64,000 nucleotides of DNA from contig NADL03000185.1 in assembly GCA_002205965.3 (NCBI GenBank), forward strand, positions 1 to 64,000. The letters run 5' to 3'. This DNA comes from Kappaphycus alvarezii. Taxonomy: Eukaryota > Rhodophyta > Florideophyceae > Gigartinales > Solieriaceae. The notes beneath the pieces were generated by a model. That model searched no databases. It was not told where the DNA came from and saw nothing but the letters and a program-made list of their open reading frames with translations. Shown piece after piece: positions 44,971 to 54,318 of this stretch. The stretch's first letter is position 1. Each line of letters opens with the position of its first letter. The position numbers and the translations under genes are program-made.

Positions 44971-46436
44971 TGATAGGGATAAATCAGCAGGGGAATAGAT
45001 CCTCAGAACCAATTACCCCAAGAAGGAGGTGTTGCAAGCGAAAAAAAATGTTACTGTGGTATAGTTGAACGAACCGAAAGGAGTGGATAGGGAAGACAGT
45101 TGAAGGGGCTACAAGCAAGTATGGAACGGGTAAAGTATACCACCTATGCTTAGTGACTAGCGTAAAATAAACGCTTTTAGTCTGAAGTTGACTCTCAACT
45201 TCCTAACTACTTGAGACTGGGCTTGAAGTTGTCTGCCAAATTGCTTGACCTCTCCACGAGGAAGCAGTTTACTCAGCTTATATAGACTTTTGGCTGTCCC
45301 TGAAGTCCGAACAAAACTACAGAAGGAACCAGGAAATGCACAGAAACAATTTGTGTGGATGATATACTCTAAACAAAAGATACTTAAGAAACTAACAATC
45401 AATGAGGTCCTCTTATTTTCCATTCTGTAAATTGGATCCAAACAACTCCTCTACAATATCCATGCTGTCCAAGCAGTCCCATAAATATCTGCGAACGGCT
45501 CATAGCTCTCTGTTACCTCCTCGTAGATATCTAAAATACTAAAGATATCTCCATCCGGTTCCAGCGTCGGCACCACGTGTCCCAAACTTTCAGACAGGCC
45601 CCAACAGTCCAAAATTTCCATTCCCTCTGTTCCCTCATCCACCTTGTCGCCGTCCTCCTCCTCTTCCTTCTCCTCCTCCTCCCCATCCTCTTCTTCCTCC
45701 CCATCTTTCTCCTGAGTCTCGTACACTAGCTCAGGGGCTAACCATTCTCGAAGGACTCCCCGCTCTCCTCCTCGATTTCTCAGTCTCATCTTCACTTACC
45801 TCCCTCGCCTCTTCTTCTATGAGAGGCGGCAAGCGAACGCGATGATTTCTTCTTAGTTTGCCGCCGGATGGAGTTCGTCGGCATCGGTTTGGCCTGTAGG
45901 CGGCGAGACGGAGGCCATTGACGGAATGGGAAGGGCGGTTTTTGGAGAGGTTTTTGGAGATAGGGACAGAGGGGCGATTTGGCGTCATATTTCTGGAAAA
46001 AGGGGTGAGCGCGGTTGCGGATGTTGACAGAAAGGGGTAATCACCTTATCGAATGTTGGTGGTAGGAGTTGATGCTTCAGCGACAATTCTATAGCACTTT
46101 AAATAGGGGCATGTTCTCTTGGTAATCATCATGGTCTTCGGTCAAAAAAAAAGACGATACTGCGGCCTTGGATTTGCATGAATTAGGGACATCGTAAAAA
46201 TCTGCGTGATAAAATATCGGAACTGAATTTTGGCGAGGTGAAGTGACCACGAGTTGAAAGGCGTCTCTTTGAAGGAGGAGGACCAAATATTCAAACATAA
46301 AATAGAAGTTGGAGTTGTGCAGTGAATTTGGATTCATAAAGGAAAAAGATATCAGAATTTGTTTTGGGAAGACAAAGGTAGGCGATTGGTCAAGGACGGA
46401 TTTCAAGATGGGAATAGGACCTTTTTTGTTCCGACA
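44971..46436 (-). mobile_element. Solo gypsy LTR, class c (1466 bp), in copia gag
   Basis: It is flanked by a 5-bp target duplication GTCTC (44966-44970 and 46437-46441), and the copia gag reads on across it. On the minus strand it starts TGTCGGAACAAAAAAGG at 46436 and ends CTATCA at 44971. R-U5 with main TATA and hairpins (about 45180-45300) match gypsy B/C/D. U3 carries the acidic coding block. Confidence 0.92.
45425..45988 (-). CDS. U3-embedded coding block of class c LTR (fossil)
   Basis: Minus-strand pieces in order are MTPNRPSVPISKNLSKNRPS at 45988, WLAPELVYETQEKDGEEEED with a long Glu/Asp run, HVVPTLEPDGDIFSILDIYE, TESYEPFADIYGTAW and, near the end, SMDIVEELFGSNLQNGK. The blocks correspond one for one with those in the LTRs at 15175-16500 and before 62979. 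A CTATTTAAAGTGC box lies at about 46100. The copy is broken. Confidence 0.6.
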
Positions 46437-46829
46437 GTCTCCGTGAAGAATTTGACAATGTTGCCGATATAATAGTGAGCTAGGGAAGGACCGCCCTGCT
46501 GCTTTCGGAAGGCTGGTCACAAAGGAAGCAATGCTGAATGTGAAGAAAGATGTTGCCCGAAACAGGATCAGAGCTCTATGTTCACAATGGTAAGTGTACG
46601 CATCGTGGAAGGCCAAACCATACGAAGCAGGACTGTTGGGACAATCTCGAAAGCATCTCAAACCGTCCGAACCGTGACTATGGCAATTAGAAGAATGCAG
46701 TGGATGCTGCAGTGGCCGTGGAGGCCGCGGTAAAAGTCACAGTCGTCGAGTAGGCTCTGGGTACATTACCTTCCTTACCAAGTCTGACCCGTCGCCATCG
46801 CAAAAGGTTTTGGATGCCAAAATAAGTGG

Positions 46830-47065
46830 ATCCTGGACTCTGGAGCTACAGGGCATACGTTACGTCTAATTGCAAGGATTATTTCGTCCGTATTAATCTC
46901 CTGACATGCAAGTCTGTGTCTGTTGGGAATCGCGAGCCGATAGAAGTTCTCTGCAAAGGCACTGTCCGAGGCGAATGTGATATTGGTAACAAAAAGGTCA
47001 AGGGGGCTATGAAGGACGTGTTTTACATTCCAGAACTGATGTGCAATTTTGATATCGGTATCTAA
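46830..47065 (+). pseudogene. Protease region of copia G
   Basis: WILDSGATGHT (about 46831) is the copia aspartic protease active site. The following VLCKGTVRGECDIGNKKVKG and VFYIPELMCN strands are typical. Confidence 0.8.
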
Positions 47066-47217
47066 TCGGCGACAGGCTGGCTTTGTTCCTACATTTGATT
47101 GAGACCAAAACGGGTGTGGAATGTGCATGGTACGCCAGAAGGACAACGGATGTATTCTTCTCGTTGGTAATTGATGTGAGTCAGGCTTGTACCAAATTCC
47201 ATTGACACCTGAGCAGA

Positions 47218-47860
47218 ATGGTTGCTTCTGGTGAAACAAAAAAGCCACTTAAGAAGCAACAACTTTGGCATTTGAGACTCTGGCATGCTAGCAAAGGAGC
47301 GATCGCCAAGACTATTCCTTCAGTTGATGGTGTGAGCTTCAAGAAAGCTAGTGACATCAGTGGATGTGATGCCTGCAGCACCGGTAAGTCCAGAAATCAG
47401 TCACGCTATGATGCTTCAGACAAGGATACGGGCTCCCTTGACCTGGTTTATTCGGATTTACTGGGGCCGGTGAAACAGCTCTCCATCAACGGCGCCCGTT
47501 ACGCAACGACTTTGTATGACGACTCCAGCGCAGTATCACTAATTCGATTCTTACAGAAGAAGTCTGGTGGAGAACAAGCATTGAAGGACATGATTAAGGA
47601 AATCGAAAATGCATTCAACTCCAGAGCGAGGCGCATCTACGTTCGACGGCTAAGAACAGACAAGGGTGACAAATTTCTAGGATAAGAATTCACACGTTGT
47701 TTGAAAGACAACGGGATAATTCACGAGCTTACTGCGCTCTATTCACCGGAGTCAGACGGCAAGGCCGAGCGACTGAATAGGACTTTAATGTACAAAGCGC
47801 GAACTATGCTGTTGGACATGACCGAGGTGCCGGACAATGGAATGATTTGGGCTTAGTCAA
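47218..47860 (+). pseudogene. Integrase of copia G
   Basis: The pre-integrase zinc motif LWHLRLWHASKGAI...CDACSTGKS is followed by DLVYSDLLGPV (first Asp), RRLRTDKGDKFLG (second Asp) and, further on, SDGKAERLNRTL (Glu). The DDE core order is clear; the copy is broken. Confidence 0.85.
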
Positions 47861-48530
47861 TGAATACGGCGATTTTTTTGAGGAATACGATGTGTAGTTC
47901 AGCCTGCAGTGGCAGCAAGACACCATTCGACAAGATCATAGGTAAGCGACCTCACCTAGGACATCTTCGTTGGTTTGGTGCATTGGCTTACGTCCATGTT
48001 ACAAAAGAGAAGCGGAGGAGAAAATTTCAAGCTCGAGCTGCTAAGGGATATTTGGTTGGATACCAGCGCGGGAACAGCTACAAGATATACATGGTGGACA
48101 AAAAAGATGTAATCATCTCTCGCGATGTCTCATTTGATGAGTCTGCGTCAAGATATATAGCAGAGCAGCCAAGTGAAGAGGACATTTTATTGGATGATGA
48201 GTCAGCCAAAACGGACTTGAGAAAGAGTAGTACGCCAAGCTCCGCTGACAAACCGACTAATCCTGTGGCTTAAAACGTCGAGATACCTGAAGAAGGCGTT
48301 TTTGTCGCATCACCAGCTAACGACCTGGGCCAACATTTGGAACAGGATGAAAACCCGGACCACGAAGAGGATGAAGTGGTTGAACCTGGAATAATTGAGC
48401 ACATCACCGAGGTTGTCACAACCAGTTCTGGAAGAGTTGTTAATGAGCAAGACAAGTTTGAATATCTGATGGGCATTGCTTTGAGTGTCAGGATTGAGAA
48501 CGAGCACAAGAAGGTACCACTTTCTTAGAC
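47860..48530 (+). pseudogene. Integrase C-terminus and linker of copia G
   Basis: The frame contains KTPFDKIIGKRPHLGHLRWF then GALAYVHV, the 'P.E...G..P...HLR.FGC' motif of copia integrases. An acidic linker rich in Glu and Asp precedes RT. Confidence 0.8.
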
Positions 48531-48572
48531 GGAAGCAAAAAAGAGCAAAAATGTTGCTCAATTGCATGAAGC

Positions 48573-48664
48573 TTGACAATGATACGATATCTACGCTCCG
48601 GTACAAATTTACTAGATACCAACCCACACATCTACCACAGTAAATAAGCCCCCATTTACTTCCT
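48573..48664 (+). mobile_element. Family-2 LINE tail, 92 bp, in copia G
   Basis: It starts TTGACAATGATACG and ends with the family-2 3' end CCCCCATTTAC plus TTCCT. It is flanked by a 12-bp direct repeat ATTGCATGAAGC (48561-48572, 48665-48676), and the copia frame reads on across one copy of it. Confidence 0.85.
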
Positions 48665-48861
48665 ATTGCATGAAGCCATGGAGGTTGAAATGGCAGCCAT
48701 CGAGAAGAACGGAACATGGCAACTTGTCCAGACGCCGAATGACGTCAAGACAATTAGAAACAAGTGGGTGTTTGCGAAGAAGACTAATGCGAAAGGAGAA
48801 CTTAAAAGGCGTCGAGCTCCACTTGTGGCAAAGGGTTTCAACCAAAGCCCTGGCATAGACT

Positions 48862-49534
48862 GCAAAATAATTAAGATAGGTAGATCCAAATGATAATAAA
48901 TAGTTCCAACTTGAATAAATAAATAAATGCCGCAATTGGACTTAGAATGAATAATGAATAGAAAACCAAATTTAATGATAGGTGATCGAGTGGAATATTT
49001 CGATAGCCCAGGGATGTAAAAGTATTTCTAACCACCTAGACTACTTATACTCTACACCAGGTTGAACCTGCTACAAAACTCAGGTGAGCCGTTCAATAAT
49101 TTTGGTAGACATAGTTCAGGCTCAGCAAAAATTATTCCAGTACTTTCAAGGTAAGCAATCTTCCAGATAATAATTTTTTGGTAGCATAAATGCAATAATT
49201 ATAGCCTGTATAATATAAAAACCCAATTGTAGGACATAAAAATTATTTCACACTGAATTCAGCATAAAATAGCGCCAGTGTATATAGATAAAATTATTCC
49301 TTGATGATTCACAATAAATATAAACTGTGGGCCTCAATAAAATATTGTTCCACAATTCAGCATCACTGTAGGACACTGGGATAGATATTAAAATATTTCG
49401 TCAATATTGTTCCACAATTCAGAATCACTGTAGGACACTGGGATAGGTATTAAAATATTTCGTCAATATTGTTCCACAATTCAGAATCACTGTAGGACAC
49501 TGGGATAGAGATTAAAATATTTGGTCAATTTTCA
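48862..49534. mobile_element. 673-bp AT-rich insertion of unknown type in copia RT
   Basis: The insert lies between CATAGACT (48854-48861) and CATAGGCT (49535-49542), an 8-bp direct repeat with one mismatch, so about 8-bp target duplication. Its ends are only weakly inverted (TGCAAAATAATT... and ...AATTTTCA). It has no coding capacity and carries three 62-bp tandem repeats. An 8-bp duplication would fit a hAT-like non-autonomous DNA element; this is a guess. Confidence 0.6.
49341..49526. repeat. Three tandem 62-bp repeats inside the 673-bp insert
   Basis: Units at 49341, 49403 and 49465, each beginning AATATTGTTCCACAATTCAG, differ at only a few bases. Confidence 0.95.
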
Positions 49535-50189
49535 CATAGGCTACAACGAGACGTTCTCCCCGGTTGCTTCGTATACTACCTTCCGTTTCTTCTTGTCTTT
49601 GATTGTCAATGAGCTACAATTCGATGTGATATCTTCTTTTTTGAAGGGATTTTAGAGAAAGAAATCTACATGACACAAACTGAAGGTTTCATTGATCCGG
49701 ATCACCAAACGTGGGTGTATCGCCTGTTCAAAGCACTGTATGGTCTCAGAAAGTCATAGAGAGCCTGGAAGAATCGCATTCAAAAGATAATGAAGGAGCT
49801 TGGATTTATCCAATCGCAAGCAGACCCGTGCTTGTATGTGGTCGTCAAGGCTTATGGTAGTGTGTATGTCTTGGTGTATGTTAACGATCTTCTGTTTGCT
49901 GGGAAAGATTTGGAAGTACTCAAGGACATTGCTCAAGCCATGTCACAAAAGCTTGTTTTAAGTATTGAGGTAAAGGTCGAGAAGTTTCTGGGTACGGTAC
50001 TCGAGCGTGATGAGATTTTATGCACACTGAAAATCTCGAACCCGCACATGGTTGATCAGATGTTATGGGCTTTTTGAATGAAGGATGCAAAGCCGGCAAA
50101 TATCCCGATCCAGTCCATTGTTAACCTCTTTCTGAACGATCATGACAAGGGTGAGTTTGAGTGTCTACCGAATGTGCCGTGCAAGCTGC

Positions 50190-50830
50190 TAGTCGGACCT
50201 CTCCTTCATCTGTCGAACACTACTAGACCGGACATTGCTTTTGCATGCTCCTTTCTATCGCGACTCATGCAGGACACCCGTCCTTGTCACTGATACACTG
50301 CCAAGCTCGGCTTACGCTACTTGAAGAGGACACTTAATCACGCTATCACATTCCGTGGTGATGATACAACTTTACATGAGTATTCTGATGCTGACTTCGC
50401 CGGCGACAGGGCAACAAGGAAATCGACAAGCGGATACACCTTTCTTAACTCTGGCGGAATTTTTTCTTGGCGTAGCAAGAAACAAACGGTATCCGCAAAG
50501 TCTACGGTTGAGGCTGGGTACATTTTGATCAGCAATGCAGTTTGCGAGGCTGTTTGGTTGTGCCGCCTATCTTAAGATTTCGGAATGAAAGGTAACAGTT
50601 GTTTCTCGATCAAAGTGCGTGGCTGCTATCGGCATCGCGTCAAATGAGGTAGTCAACCAGCGATCAAAGCATATCGAAGTCAAGTATCATTTTCTAAAGC
50701 ATCACGTTGAAGAAAGTATAGTCAGGGTGGACTACATCCCTACCACTAAGATGAACGCTGATGTGATTACCAAGTTTTCGCCTTTGGTCAAGCATTGGAA
50801 GTTCAAGACAAAGACGAGTGTATCGTAAGC
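50190..50830 (+). pseudogene. RNase H of copia G
   Basis: TTRPDIAFACSFLSRLM, HEYSDADFAGDRATRKSTSG and SKKQTVSAKSTVEAGYI are the copia RNase H strands; HIEVKYHFLKHHVEESIVRV and TKMNADVITK form the end. Confidence 0.88.
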
Positions 50831-50860
50831 CGTGTTAATGGGGTTGACTTCGAGGGGGAA

Positions 50861-51611
50861 CGTTGAAATATACATTTTTAATTCATCTAAGAATTGTAAC
50901 TAAGACTCAGCCAATTCTGTTGACATTCCTAAATCATCTGAGACTTGTAATTAAAAGAAAATGTCTGCTCTAATCAGTGTCAAAGTTCTCTCTCGTGGCA
51001 AGTGTAACTTGCGACCACAGTCGGCCCTACAGAGAGCTGGTGTGGGGTCCGGAAGACAGACCTCGCGTACGACTCGGCTCGCGGGTTGTGCGAGCCCCTT
51101 CGGCCGGCAGTACACCGCAAAGATCTGCAGCCCTATGGAGGGCTGTTCACCTTACAAAGTACAAGGTTTGCTTGATGCAGTTTGGTAGTTTGTTGTACAG
51201 TTATTCGATACTTCTTTTACTCAATGTGTCTAACTTCTCCCCATATATATAATGTATACATCCACCATATGATTCAACATATGACTCAACTAGTCTCAAT
51301 TGGAGGCACTAAATTATCATAAACTCTCTTCACTCTCCTTCCGACACGGAATGATTAGAAAGTAACAGTTAAATGGTAGAGGTAGATCTGACTAATGGCC
51401 GGAAGGACGACAATCAGAAGTAGAAAGAACAGTTCCAGCAGCTTGAAGTTAGAAAGTTAATTTGAGTCGGTTGGAATTGAGCAAGTTCTGCTATTTCAGG
51501 GAGTCGAAAGAACTAGGAACTGAGAATTAGTATCGGTCCAGAACACAACAAAAAACAACCTACTTCGAAGTCTACCACATCATACGATCACATTTTAATT
51601 CATTCTTTGGA
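50861..51611 (+). repeat. 3' LTR of copia G, enlarged by a solo LTR
   Basis: A GAGGGGGAAC polypurine tract precedes it. Left part 50861-50977 and right part 51413-51611 together align with the 308-bp 5' LTR. Confidence 0.85.
50978..51412. mobile_element. 435-bp solo LTR of another family in copia G 3' LTR
   Basis: It begins TGTCAAAG and ends GGACGACA, with TGTC/GACA ends, and is flanked by a 5-bp duplication ATCAG (50973-50977, 51413-51417). It is otherwise unlike any LTR in the window. No internal region of its family is visible here. Confidence 0.75.
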
Positions 51612-51737
51612 TTATATTTGAGCCTCGTATACACTACCGACATAGGATGAGGCCGGATATCAAGGCGTTGGGAATCGCCGATGACGCGGACAATTTTGAC
51701 GTAACCTTCGTAAACCCTCTTTCCCGAATCAAAGCGA
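51612..51737 (+). pseudogene. LINE C-terminal domain, right half
   Basis: It continues the LINE from 44072: FEPRIHYRHRMRPDIKALGI then ADNFDVTFVNPLSRIKAR. 'RPDI......FDVTFVNPL' corresponds to the endonuclease-like core and matches RGTDYFDVTFVKPLAPSHRR at about 53600 (minus). The LINE is cut at 51738 by an inverted LINE tail. Confidence 0.65.
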
Positions 51738-52008
51738 GAGGGGGAACGTTTGGGTGTTTTACTCTTGGAAGGTATATCCGATGTATCCCATGGTTTTCCA
51801 GACAACCACAATCGACTCAAAAAGGGTATACCGACACCGTAATGGGGAAGGAACTACGCTCCCAAAAAAGCTACCTTCAGGCCAGCCATCAAGCAGGCCG
51901 CATTGGACATGACGGCATTTGCGGCGTGCTTTCGCATCAAAACCTCCCGAACCGTTCCGTAGTTGAGTGGAGTTCCATCACCGCCTGCCGCAGCATTTCA
52001 TGTACAAG
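51738..52008 (-). mobile_element. Family-1 LINE tail, inverted (left arm of palindrome)
   Basis: On the minus strand it encodes HAANAVMSNAACLMAGLKVA, then a stop and the family-1 3' end finishing ACGTTCCCCC at 51738. It pairs with the plus-strand copy at 52499-52831. Confidence 0.75.
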
Positions 52009-52012
52009 TGTA

Positions 52013-52180
52013 AACAGGGGGTTAATTTGCTGTGGTAGATATGTGGGTTGGTATCCAGTAAATTTGTACCGGAGCGTAGATATCGTATCATTGTCAAGCC
52101 AATTGCGAAACTGTACAATGCGTCGAAAGCTGTGGACGGCAGTCCAATCTACCAGAAGGTGGAAGGGAGGCCAGATGTAC
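52013..52180 (-). mobile_element. Family-2 LINE tail, inverted
   Basis: On the minus strand it runs from GGCCTCCCTTCCACCTTCTG to the family-2 3' end (CCCCCTGTTTAC). It forms an almost perfect inverted repeat of about 165 bp with 52330-52499. Confidence 0.75.
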
Positions 52181-52189
52181 ATGCATACT

Positions 52190-52499
52190 ACGATACAAGT
52201 TGACGCGGTATCAGTCAGCTTTTCTGTTACAGTAAATGAGCCCCAAGTGTTCCCCCTTTATCTAGCTGCAACTAACGGTTTTTTACAGCGGCACTCTGCT
52301 TTGACAGTAACCTCCAATGCCGCTTGTTTGCTAGCTGGCCTCCCTTCCACCTTCTGGTAGGTTGGACTGCCATCCACAGCTTTCGACGCATTGTACGGTT
52401 TCGCAATTGGCTTGACAATGATACGATATCTACGCTCCGGTACAAATTTACTGGATACCAACCCATATATCTACCACAGTAAATTAACCCCCCATTTAC
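52190..52499 (+). mobile_element. Family-2 LINE tail with C-terminal codons
   Basis: It encodes LQRHSALTVTSNAACLLAGL then PSTFW and a stop, followed by a 3' UTR with the repeat TACGCTCCGGTACAAATTTA and the end CCCCCCATTTAC. This shows that the short family-2 inserts are LINE 3' ends. Confidence 0.75.
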
Positions 52500-52831
52500 A
52501 GCCACTAACGGTTTAACGCTTTTGTCGAATAATTTACCAACGAAAACCTGCGCCAACATCGTCAGGCTGCGCTTTCTTAGGAACGTGGCTGTGAGGGCAC
52601 TGGAGACGTACGGAAAGGTTCGGGGGTTTTGATGCAAAGGCACGCTGCAGCAGCCGTCATGTCCAATGCGGCCTGCTTGATGGCTGGCCTGAAGGTAGCA
52701 TTTTAGGGAGCGTAGTTCCTTCCCCATTACGGTGTCGGTATACCCTGTTTGAGTCGATTGTGGTTGTCTGGAAAACCATGGGATAGATCGGATATATCTT
52801 CCGAGAGTAAAACACCCAAACGTTTCCCCCT
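52500..52831 (+). mobile_element. Family-1 LINE tail with C-terminal codons (right arm)
   Basis: It encodes MQRHAAAAVMSNAACLMAGL then KVAF and a TAG stop (about 52705), followed by a ~125-bp 3' UTR ending ACGTTTCCCCC at 52831. Upstream, in another frame, RNVAVRALETYGKVRGF appears coding-like. This copy defines the family-1 end. Confidence 0.75.
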
Positions 52832-53296
52832 TTCTTAGAACTCCACCATTCCCCCCACTCCCAGTAAACCAACCAAAATTTACCCTATAGTTATGGTTGT
52901 TACATTGGTATGATTAATTTATGCCTTACCATTGAATGTGCCAGACTACACAACAGGTAACCCCGTTTGAAGGATTCCCCTTACGTACTAGGAGTTTTTC
53001 CTTACTTTTCTTCCTAAGGGCGACATTCCGGGAAACAACTATTTATATTATTTGAACAATAAGCTTTTCAAACATCTCTCTCCTCTTGAAAGTAAGGAGG
53101 AGGGTGTCTTTACTGTAGAGTTTCAACGCGCTGAGAACCAGAGAGGGTTTTTAGATATTTGTCTAGTACTCTGGCTGGAAATGTTTGGGTCAGTTTACTG
53201 TGAGTGGATTATAGAGCGAAATTCCATTAGCTCGTGCAATGTGACGGCCGGCGGAGAAATCACTACGGTGAAAAGGGGCGTACTATGGAACAGCAA
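52832..53296. other. Spacer, no recognised gene
   Basis: An 82-codon plus-strand frame (53052-53300) has no recognisable motif; part of the stretch is probably the 3' UTR of the minus-strand LINE that stops at about 53297. Confidence 0.3.
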
Positions 53297-53870
53297 CTAA
53301 AACGTTGCAGCGAGCCCTGGCGACAGACATGCGGAGTTCGAAGCAACCATCAACGCAGAATGCCGCTGTAGGGGTGTGTCCCTGACCTTGGGGAATTGGT
53401 CCTTGGCACGATTAGCGACTGATCGTGCCACGTCGGTCACAAAGGAAAAGGCGTCTGGGTTCCAGCCTCCGAGGGTGGAGATTGTGACGGGAAGCAGCCG
53501 ATTCCTGCCCTTCAATCTAACAATGAACTCTTGGTATTTCCGGAGATTTTCCTCGTAGACGATGTTCAAGCTGGTGAGAGGGTTGAGGGTCCTTGTCCGC
53601 CGATGAGAGGGTGCCAAGGGTTTGACAAAAGTGACATCGAAGTAATCCGTGCCCCTGAGAGCACCAGTAGCCCTGATGTGTGGTGTGGCTTTTTGTTCCC
53701 CTGGTGATCTTGGCTCGAGAGTGGGGTGCCCTGCGGCAAGGGCGAGGTCGCTGCCCAGTAACGATACTTGGTCGTCGTTGCAGACGATTATTTGTCTGCC
53801 ATACTTGAAATGGATCAGGTGGTCTCCATGGACATCCATTGTTTCTGGGCAAGAAGCTCTCGGGCAGGGG
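53297..53870 (-). pseudogene. LINE C-terminal endonuclease-like domain, family 3, open
   Basis: The minus-strand frame of 180 codons reads PRASCPETMDVHGDHLIHFK at its start, DLALAAGHPTLEPR, TDYFDVTFVKPLAPSHRR, NLRKYQEFIVRLKG, TISTLGGWNPDAFSFVTDVA and ends LQRHSALMVASNSACLSPGL. This is the most complete example here of the LINE C-terminal domain (zinc-like 'C..........GDH', then a nuclease-type core). The C-terminal peptide matches the ends of families 1 and 2, linking all three. The RT upstream is missing (5' truncation near 53870-54050). Confidence 0.7.
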
Positions 53871-54053
53871 GTTTCTGGTGCGAACAGGGGTATCTCACAA
53901 AAGTGCTAGAGCCAAATTGAGAAGTTCTGCGTTTAATGGCGGTTTTGAGCCCTGAGCTTGGAACACATGGACCCAGACTTTGGCTCAAGGTATTTTTATA
54001 GATGCCAAAAGGCTCTTGTGCGGGTGTCGCCCTGATGCAGCCCTTCTTAGACG

Positions 54054-54231
54054 GGGAAAGGTTGGGGTGTTTTTACTGTTGGAGGATGTATTCGATCTAT
54101 CCTAAAGGTTTCCAGACAACCATAATTGACTCAAAAGCGGGTATAACGACACAGTAATGGGGAACGAACGACGCTCCCTAAAAAGCTACCTTGAGGCCAG
54201 CCATCAAGCAGGCCGCATTGGACATGACGGC
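54054..54231 (-). mobile_element. Family-1 LINE tail, diverged
   Basis: On the minus strand it encodes AVMSNAACLMAGLKVAF and a stop, then the family-1 3' UTR to GGGGAAAGG at 54054. Flanks CTTCTTAGAC and CTTCGTAGAG may be a diverged 10-bp target duplication. Confidence 0.7.
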
Positions 54232-54240
54232 TTCGTAGAG

Positions 54241-54309
54241 GGGGAACGTTTCGGTGTTTTACTCTTGGAAGATATATATATATATGCATATCCGATCTAT
54301 CCCATGGTT
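54241..54309 (-). mobile_element. Family-1 LINE tail, 69 bp, with TA microsatellite
   Basis: It is flanked by a perfect 9-bp repeat TTCGTAGAG (54232-54240, 54310-54318). It covers only the last ~60 bases of the family-1 3' end plus an internal ATATATATATAT expansion. Confidence 0.8.
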
Positions 54310-54318
54310 TTCGTAGAG

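Larger units (their letters stand above)
48666..50080 (+). pseudogene. Reverse transcriptase of copia G
   Basis: The region begins HEAMEVEMAAIEKNGTWQLV and includes KWVFAKKTNAKGELKRRRA and VAKGFNQSPGID. After a 673-bp insertion (48862-49534) it continues ETFSPVASYTTF, then LVYVNDLLFAG, the copia YxDD box equivalent. It is broken. Confidence 0.85.
44073..51611 (+). mobile_element. Ty1/copia retrotransposon G, full length but multiply invaded
   Basis: LTRs are at 44073-44380 and 50861-51611 (the second enlarged by a solo LTR). Parts are gag (44491-about 46700), protease (about 46830), integrase (47218-47850), a linker, RT (48660-50080) and RNase H (50200-50830). INT before RT defines Ty1/copia. 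An 8-bp direct repeat, TTATATTT, flanks it (44065-44072 and 51612-51619). The LTRs differ by roughly 6-7% by eye, so it is older than gypsy B. It is a fossil with about ten breaks plus four insertions: 44971-46436, 48573-48664, 48862-49534 and 50978-51412. Confidence 0.9.

Noticed and set aside
51647-52360. A 237-codon plus-strand open frame
   Set aside because: It runs through a LINE end, an inverted LINE tail and two further tails, so it is a chance read-through.
51735-52831. A Mutator-like element or MITE with ~190-bp terminal inverted repeats
   Set aside because: The repeat arms contain codons for a LINE C-terminus and a LINE 3' UTR; single arms occur alone elsewhere with variable 5' ends and 9-12 bp duplications. 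This is a cluster of LINE tails, not a TIR transposon.
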